Shown: positions 33,385 to 37,604 of the stretch, one piece after another | Numbering within the stretch: the stretch's first letter is position 1 | How the letters are laid out: every line of letters starts with the position of its first letter | Assembly (NCBI GenBank): GCA_017512905.1 | Contig: JAFWEL010000120.1 | Coordinates: 1-37,604 of the forward strand | Length of the DNA stretch: 37,604 nucleotides | Direction of reading: 5' to 3' | Source of the DNA: Clostridia bacterium | GTDB taxonomy: Bacteria > Bacillota > Clostridia > Christensenellales > Aristaeellaceae | Program-made: the position numbers and the translations under genes | The notes under the pieces: generated by a model | What the model saw: only the letters and a program-made list of their open reading frames with translations | Database searches by the model: none | What the model was told of the DNA's origin: nothing

Positions 33385-33924
33385 ATGACCCTCAACGGCT
33401 ATTATTTTTCGGCCACCGGCATATCGGAATACGCCTTCTTTCACGGCGAGAGGAACATATTCCGCATGACCCACGACGCGCTGCCGGATGAACCGGTCCA
33501 CATCCACGTCGCCTCAGGGACGTCCTATACCTTGGGCCGGCCCCCGGAATGGGGCGGCTTCCTCTCCAACGTGGCGATGCCCGCCCCCGGCGCGTCCTTC
33601 CCCTTTGAAAGCGCGGATGGCGAAGAGGCCGGCCGGCTGTATCTGCTGGGGGCGGACCACTACGCCGTGGCCATGCCCGGCGCGGCCCTCACCGGCAGGG
33701 TCATCCACGAGCGGCCGCACCGCAGCATCTGCCTGACGGGCCTGGACGATGATCTGGTCGCCCGGGTGGAATACGGCTTTGAACGCATACTGTCCCGTGA
33801 ACGGTTCGGCGAGTGGGTTCCCCGGCGATACGTGGCCGACGTCTACAGGCAAACCGACGACACCCTGCTGGCCCTGGCGCTGTGCGCGCCGTTCCTGGGC
33901 TTCGATGGCCTCGAGGTGCGGTAG
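33385..33924 (+). CDS. Hypothetical protein
   Basis: The 179-residue soluble protein is not recognised. It has no signal peptide or membrane helix and looks like a compact alpha/beta domain: a strand-rich first two thirds (GYYFSATGISEYAFFHGERN, HIHVASGTSYTLGRPP, RLYLLGADHYAVAMPG), then helical (DDLVARVEYGFERILSRERF). It has a good extended -10 promoter and GGGGAG about 10 nt before the ATG. An imperfect long hairpin follows 26 bp after the stop. It is divergent from the diguanylate cyclase and stands alone, so context gives no function. Confidence 0.72.
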   Translation: MTLNGYYFSATGISEYAFFHGERNIFRMTHDALPDEPVHIHVASGTSYTLGRPPEWGGFLSNVAMPAPGASFPFESADGEEAGRLYLLGADHYAVAMPGAALTGRVIHERPHRSICLTGLDDDLVARVEYGFERILSRERFGEWVPRRYVADVYRQTDDTLLALALCAPFLGFDGLEVR

Positions 33925-33950
33925 ATGAAGCCCGACAGCCTACAAACACC

Positions 33951-34009
33951 GGCGCCCGCGCCGCCATGGCATTCCCATCGTCCGGGAATGCGGTGGCTGC
34001 GCGGGCGCC
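33951..34009 (+). terminator. Long imperfect hairpin terminator
   Basis: GGCGCCCGCG, CCGCC and GCATTCCC on the left pair with GGGAATGC, GGTGG and GCGCGGGCGCC on the right, giving an interrupted stem of more than 20 bp around ATCGTCC. On the plus strand GCTGTGTTTTG follows. It probably ends the 33385 transcript. Confidence 0.55.
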
Positions 34010-34059
34010 GCTGTGTTTTGTACCGCTCCGGTCGCGGTTCGGGTGCCTTGTCCTGCCGT

Positions 34060-34200
34060 GCGGCGGAGAGCCTTGCGCGTGTAGTCCCGCTCCCGCATGA
34101 CCTGGGCGTCCACATTGCTGACGCCGATAATGCAGGAAGCTTCATGCTCACGCAGGTGGGCATTCCTTCGATCATCGGGCGGCAGGTCAGCGCAAACGCG
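34060..34200 (-). pseudogene. Remnant of a PAS/GGDEF-type sensor gene
   Basis: On the minus strand one frame, lacking a start and any downstream domain, reads HLREHEASCIIGVSNVDAQV followed by MRERDYTRKALRR. This resembles the end of a PAS-like domain and linker in clostridial GGDEF proteins. The gene at 11954-14929 has the parallel stretch RIIMGISIIDAQMRQSEHLR. The frame continues into meaningless sequence and stops at 33940, with no GGDEF domain and no upstream part. I take it as a leftover of a deleted paralogue. The rest of the 33925-34228 gap holds only the hairpin at 33951-34009. Confidence 0.45.
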
Positions 34201-34228
34201 GTTGTCCAGCCGGCCGGATGTGGCTATG

Positions 34229-37200
34229 TCAGGAGATCCTGAACCTTGCCGTCACCTTCGCAGGCAATTGGTAATTCGGATTGGACAGCTTGTAGGCCGT
34301 GGCGATGTACGCGCCCCTTTTCTTTTTGGCGCCGCTGACCCGCACGATGCATTTATCCCCCTCGATCAACCCGACGGCGGCGGCTGTGGGCTTCTGGTAA
34401 TTCCCGTTGTATTTCAGCCGGGTACCGGTCCACTTCAGGCGGATCGTCTTCTTCCGGATCGTGCAGGTCTTTGTCCGCGCCTTCGGCAGCGCGTAATTGC
34501 CGTTGGAGAGCCCGGTGGCCTTTGCCGTGTAGCTGCCCGCGTTCTTTCGGGACCCCTTCACCGTCACCACGCACCGGTCGCCATCGACCAGGCCGGTGGC
34601 CGTCGCGGTGGGCTTCTGGGCCTTGCCGTTGTAGACCAGACTTGTCCGGGACCACTTCAGGCCCACTGTTCTGGGTTTGATGACGAACGCCTGGCTCACA
34701 TTCTGAGGCAGCGCATAGTTGCCGTTGGACAGGCCCGTCGCCGTGGCAGTATAGGATCCCGCGTCCCTCTGCGCGCCGGTCACCGCGACTGCGCAGCTGT
34801 CCCCGGAAACCAGGCCCGTCGCCGCGGCGGTTGGCATATGAGCGTTGCCATCATAGGTGAAGCGGGTGTCCGACCAGATCAGCTTCACCGCCCTCGGGAC
34901 GATAGTGAACGCCCGGGTGACGTTCCCCTCCAGGGCATAGTTGCCGTTGGACAGGCCCGTCGCCGTGGCGGTGTAGCCGCCCGCGTCCCGCCGACCGCCG
35001 GTCACCGTGACTGCGCAGCTGTCCCCGGAAACCAGGCCCGTCGCAGTGGCGGTTGGCATATGAGCGTTGCCATCATAGGTGAAGTCGGTATCCGACCAGC
35101 TCACCTCCACCGGCTTCGGCGCGATGGTAAACGCCCGGGTCACATCCCCCGCCAAGGCATAGTTGCCGTTGGACAGGCCCGTCGCCGTGGCGGTGTAGCT
35201 ACCTGCGTCCCGCCGGCCGCCGGTCAAAGTGACCGCGCAGCTGTCCCCGGAAACCAGACCCGTCACAGTGGCGGCGGGCAGGTGGACGCTGCCGTCATAG
35301 GTGAAGCTGTCCTCCGACCAGCTCAGCGCCACCGCCTTTGGAGCAATGGTGAACGCTCGGGTGGCGGTCCCCGCCAGCACATAGTTGCCGTTGGACAGGC
35401 CCGTCGCCGTGGCGGTATAGCTGCCTGCGTCCCGCCGGCCGCCAGTCACCGTGACCGAACAGCTGTCCCCGGGAACCAGGTTATCCACCGTCGCCGCGGG
35501 GGCTTGGGCCTCGCCGTTGTAGGTCAGGTCCGTGTTCGTCCAGGCCAGCGTCGCCGCCCTCGGGGCGATGTTCACCGTCGCCGCTCCCGTCAGTACGCCT
35601 TCCGATTCGACGCGATAATAGACCGTGTAGGTGCCCGCGTCTTTCCACGTCGGACTCTGGCCGAGGTCATACGTGCCGCTGGCCGTACCGTAGGACACGC
35701 TGCCGGAGGCCGTTGTGACGGTGATGCCGTGGGGCTGGCCGTCATATTCCCCCTCGTAACCCTGGACAGCATAGGTGCAGGTCGGGCGCGCGGTGGCGGT
35801 CACGTTCCCCCAGGGCATCGCAAAGCGCCACTGGCCACCGCCCAGCGGCTGCACATCCAGTCTGCCGCCCCCGAAGCTCACCCCGACCCCATCCGCCGCG
35901 TAGCCCGGGTCGGGCTTCAGCGTCAGCGTGACAGCCTGGCCGGCATCCGCCACCTGGGGATCGGCGGCCAGGGTGCCGTGCTCCGCCGATACGGTCACGG
36001 CGTAGCCCTTGCCATAATCCTCAGCGGACAGGCTTCGCCATGCGGCGGAGAAGGTGGCCAACGTGTTGGCGTTATAGGTGTATTTGAGTGAGCCGCAGGT
36101 GAAGCCGCTGTCCGACCGGTCGCTGCTGCCCTTCAGGAATACCCGCTCATTGCAGGCGTCGCCGCCGTCGCTGTTGGTCAGGTCCACCGGATAGCAGCGC
36201 CCGTCGGGCATGCGCACCGCGTTCCACATGTGGGTGCCGGCGGGAATTTCGCCGCCCATCAGCTCGCAGTAGACTTCACCGCTGAAGTCGGACAGGTCAC
36301 ACAGGTACTTGAAGGCCTTGGAATAGCCCTCGCACACCACCCTCGTGCCGTCGTCGCCGTCGAAGACGTACACCAACTGCCAGGGATCGCCATAGGGGGT
36401 GTTCGGGTTGCCCGCCGCGTCGTTGTTGTAGGCCGTCAGGCCGCAGATGGCATTGGCATAGGCGCGCAGCTTGTCCAGGTCGCCCTTGCCCCTGTTGTCC
36501 GCGACGATGGCGTTGATTGTCGTCACGGCGTCGTTGACCCGGGCGGGCAGATCGTTCACCTCGTAGGCGCCCGCCGCGCCGGTCCGGGAATAGGCCGCGA
36601 CGACGGCGATATTCGCAGTCATGCCCGTCAGGCGGGCGCGGCCGTCCTTGATGACCTTGCTAAAGCTCCAGCCCATGCCGCCAGTCACCTTGTCGAACCA
36701 GTACAGGTCATAGGGACAGTCGGCCAGGAGGGCCTGCATGATCTTTTTCTGGTCAAAGCCTTCCGCATTCAGCAGCTTGCTGCCCAGGCTGCTGTCGTCC
36801 AGGCTGGCCAGGCCCAGCTGCTCCGCGGTCCACCAGCTATCGGCCAGGCCGGCGGCGGCGTCGTCAACCTTCATCCGGGTGGCGGTGCGCCTGCCCTCGG
36901 CAACCTCCCGGATCATGGGCACCAGGGCGTCGTAGAGCCTTTGGTTGATGCCATCCAGGCTTGCCCGGCCGGAACGCGCCGAGGCGTTGGCGCGCAGGCC
37001 CCCGCCCGGCAGCCGCTGGCGCATCCAGGCCTCGAGGAGCGCGTCGCCGTCCAGCCCTTTGGCGCTCGTCAGTCGCTTCGTGGTGTCCGCGGCAGACGCC
37101 GTGAGCCCGTCGCTCTCCCGCCCGGGGGCTTCCGTGCCCTGAATGAGGTCATCCTCCGTGAGCCGGAGCTCCAGCGGGCCGTCCAGGAGCAGGTCCCGGT

Positions 37201-37402
37201 CCAGTCCCTCGTCGGGAATCAGCAGCCCGCCCTCCAGGTCCAGGCCGTCGCCGTCCAGGAGCAGGTCCTCGCCATCCCAGTCCTGCAGCAGCCCGATGCC
37301 CTCCAGCTCCACCTCTGTCACCGGCGTGTCGGCCATCGCAAACAGGGATGTGGACAGCAGCATAGCCAGCGCCAGTATCAGCGCAAACCGCCGACGCTTC
37401 AT
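34229..37402 (-). CDS. Secreted transglutaminase-like protein with six Ig-like (MBG-type) repeats
   Basis: The 1057-residue protein has a signal peptide (KRRRFALILALAMLLSTSLFAMA) and a very acidic Leu/Asp/Gly-rich segment (about 30-95). A transglutaminase-like domain (about 270-420) shows a Cys-His-Asp set: VCEGYSKAFKYL (Cys near 357), HMWNAVRMPDG (His near 389) and YPVDLTN (Asp near 404). Next come a bacterial-repeat-like domain (TVSAEHGTLAADPQV) and one diverged Ig-like module. Six 74-residue MBG-type repeats finish the protein, which becomes strongly basic. There is no LPXTG or SLH motif; wall binding by the basic tail is possible. ATG 37402 has GGAGGT 7 nt upstream; the earlier GTG abuts it. 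The role is probably cell-surface or matrix cross-linking or proteolysis. Confidence 0.88.
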   Translation of the reverse strand: MKRRRFALILALAMLLSTSLFAMADTPVTEVELEGIGLLQDWDGEDLLLDGDGLDLEGGLLIPDEGLDRDLLLDGPLELRLTEDDLIQGTEAPGRESDGLTASAADTTKRLTSAKGLDGDALLEAWMRQRLPGGGLRANASARSGRASLDGINQRLYDALVPMIREVAEGRRTATRMKVDDAAAGLADSWWTAEQLGLASLDDSSLGSKLLNAEGFDQKKIMQALLADCPYDLYWFDKVTGGMGWSFSKVIKDGRARLTGMTANIAVVAAYSRTGAAGAYEVNDLPARVNDAVTTINAIVADNRGKGDLDKLRAYANAICGLTAYNNDAAGNPNTPYGDPWQLVYVFDGDDGTRVVCEGYSKAFKYLCDLSDFSGEVYCELMGGEIPAGTHMWNAVRMPDGRCYPVDLTNSDGGDACNERVFLKGSSDRSDSGFTCGSLKYTYNANTLATFSAAWRSLSAEDYGKGYAVTVSAEHGTLAADPQVADAGQAVTLTLKPDPGYAADGVGVSFGGGRLDVQPLGGGQWRFAMPWGNVTATARPTCTYAVQGYEGEYDGQPHGITVTTASGSVSYGTASGTYDLGQSPTWKDAGTYTVYYRVESEGVLTGAATVNIAPRAATLAWTNTDLTYNGEAQAPAATVDNLVPGDSCSVTVTGGRRDAGSYTATATGLSNGNYVLAGTATRAFTIAPKAVALSWSEDSFTYDGSVHLPAATVTGLVSGDSCAVTLTGGRRDAGSYTATATGLSNGNYALAGDVTRAFTIAPKPVEVSWSDTDFTYDGNAHMPTATATGLVSGDSCAVTVTGGRRDAGGYTATATGLSNGNYALEGNVTRAFTIVPRAVKLIWSDTRFTYDGNAHMPTAAATGLVSGDSCAVAVTGAQRDAGSYTATATGLSNGNYALPQNVSQAFVIKPRTVGLKWSRTSLVYNGKAQKPTATATGLVDGDRCVVTVKGSRKNAGSYTAKATGLSNGNYALPKARTKTCTIRKKTIRLKWTGTRLKYNGNYQKPTAAAVGLIEGDKCIVRVSGAKKKRGAYIATAYKLSNPNYQLPAKVTARFRIS
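34235..35566 (-). repeat. Six tandem 222-bp coding repeats
   Basis: Six units of exactly 74 codons each, with the shared pattern YDG or YNG, then GDxC, then AGSYTATATGLSNGNYAL. The four inner/upstream units share long nearly identical stretches such as ATAGTTGCCGTTGGACAGGC, so they duplicated recently or are kept similar by recombination. The two C-terminal units have diverged and are lysine-rich. Confidence 0.85.
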
Positions 37403-37450
37403 CCGACACACCTCCTGTCAATGAAATACATATAACTACCCATTGTGAGC

Positions 37451-37482
37451 ATCTATTCGGTCAGATAAATTCTGATTTATCG
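37451..37482. repeat. Degenerate copy of the palindromic element
   Basis: The stretch resembles the left half of element D, including the flank ATCTRTTC and AAATTCTGATTT. Only a 7-bp stem (GATAAAT/ATTTATC) remains. It lies upstream of the secreted transglutaminase-like gene. Confidence 0.55.
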
Positions 37483-37511
37483 GGGTGTTGGTGGAATCGC
37501 AAAGTGTAGTG

Positions 37512-37547
37512 CAAAGGGAACAGGGAACAGTCAACAGGGAACAGGAA
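37512..37547 (-). repeat. Heptamer tandem repeat, right copy
   Basis: An exact 36-bp reverse complement of 172-207, made of 7-bp units (CAGGGAA). An 11-bp stretch further right (37585-37595, GTAGCGGCGGC) is likewise the reverse complement of 80-90. The last 200 bases of the window hold no gene. Confidence 0.8.
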
Positions 37548-37604
37548 TGGCTGCTGCCGCGAAGACATCGAAATCGTTCGTGTTGTAGCGGCGGCTCCTG
37601 GGCC

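Noticed and set aside
34235-35566. Regularly spaced repeats as a possible CRISPR array
   Set aside because: The period is 222 bp, in frame, and codes for Ig-like domains of a secreted protein.
172-37547. The inverted 36-bp copies as ends of a transposon
   Set aside because: No transposase lies in the window, no target-site duplication is visible, and 37 kb of chromosomal genes including uvrA and gpsA lie between.

Overview
The window is GC-rich DNA, densely coded on both strands, with strong AGGAGG-type ribosome binding sites and recognisable sigma-A promoters. Obg carries the C-terminal OCT domain found in Firmicutes. Secreted proteins have Gram-positive style signal peptides, no outer-membrane genes are seen, and c-di-GMP and two-component proteins are abundant. 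This fits a high-GC member of the class Clostridia (for example an uncultured Christensenellales or Oscillospirales lineage). The lineage is inference; only the Firmicutes-like character is well supported.

Left third (1-11.9 kb): mostly housekeeping. It holds uvrA, a secreted NamZ/DUF1343 peptidoglycan hydrolase, a small membrane protein, the nth-obgE-yhbY operon, a divergent DUF3343 / class V aminotransferase (cysteine desulfurase-like) pair, a 56-residue cysteine-rich protein, gpsA, a zinc-ribbon protein and an 85-residue unknown.

Middle and right (11.9-33.1 kb): a signalling island. Six genes carry GGDEF and/or EAL domains. Two have intact GGDEF motifs (predicted c-di-GMP synthases) and four have intact EAL domains (predicted c-di-GMP phosphodiesterases), three of the four beside a clearly degenerate GGDEF domain and the fourth beside a more diverged one. 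Between them lie two secreted proteins: one with exact 20-residue Trp repeats and one with a predicted beta-helix. The most unusual locus is a five-gene minus-strand operon (31.6 to 23.8 kb): membrane hybrid histidine kinase, REC-GGDEF-EAL response regulator, free Hpt protein, an APC-type amino-acid permease fused to a histidine kinase with two receiver domains, and a LacI-type ligand-binding domain with no DNA-binding domain. It looks like a nutrient-sensing phosphorelay whose output is c-di-GMP breakdown.

Right end (33.4-37.6 kb): a hypothetical gene, a decayed remnant of a PAS/GGDEF-type sensor gene, and a large secreted protein with a transglutaminase-like domain and six 74-residue Ig-like (MBG-type) repeats.

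Scattered in intergenic DNA are four full and two partial copies of one palindromic element (arm AAATTCTGATTTGTCGC), two of them inside 5' leaders, and an identical 36-bp heptamer repeat near each end of the window in inverted orientation. I saw no tRNA, rRNA, CRISPR array, transposase, phage gene or c-di-GMP riboswitch.
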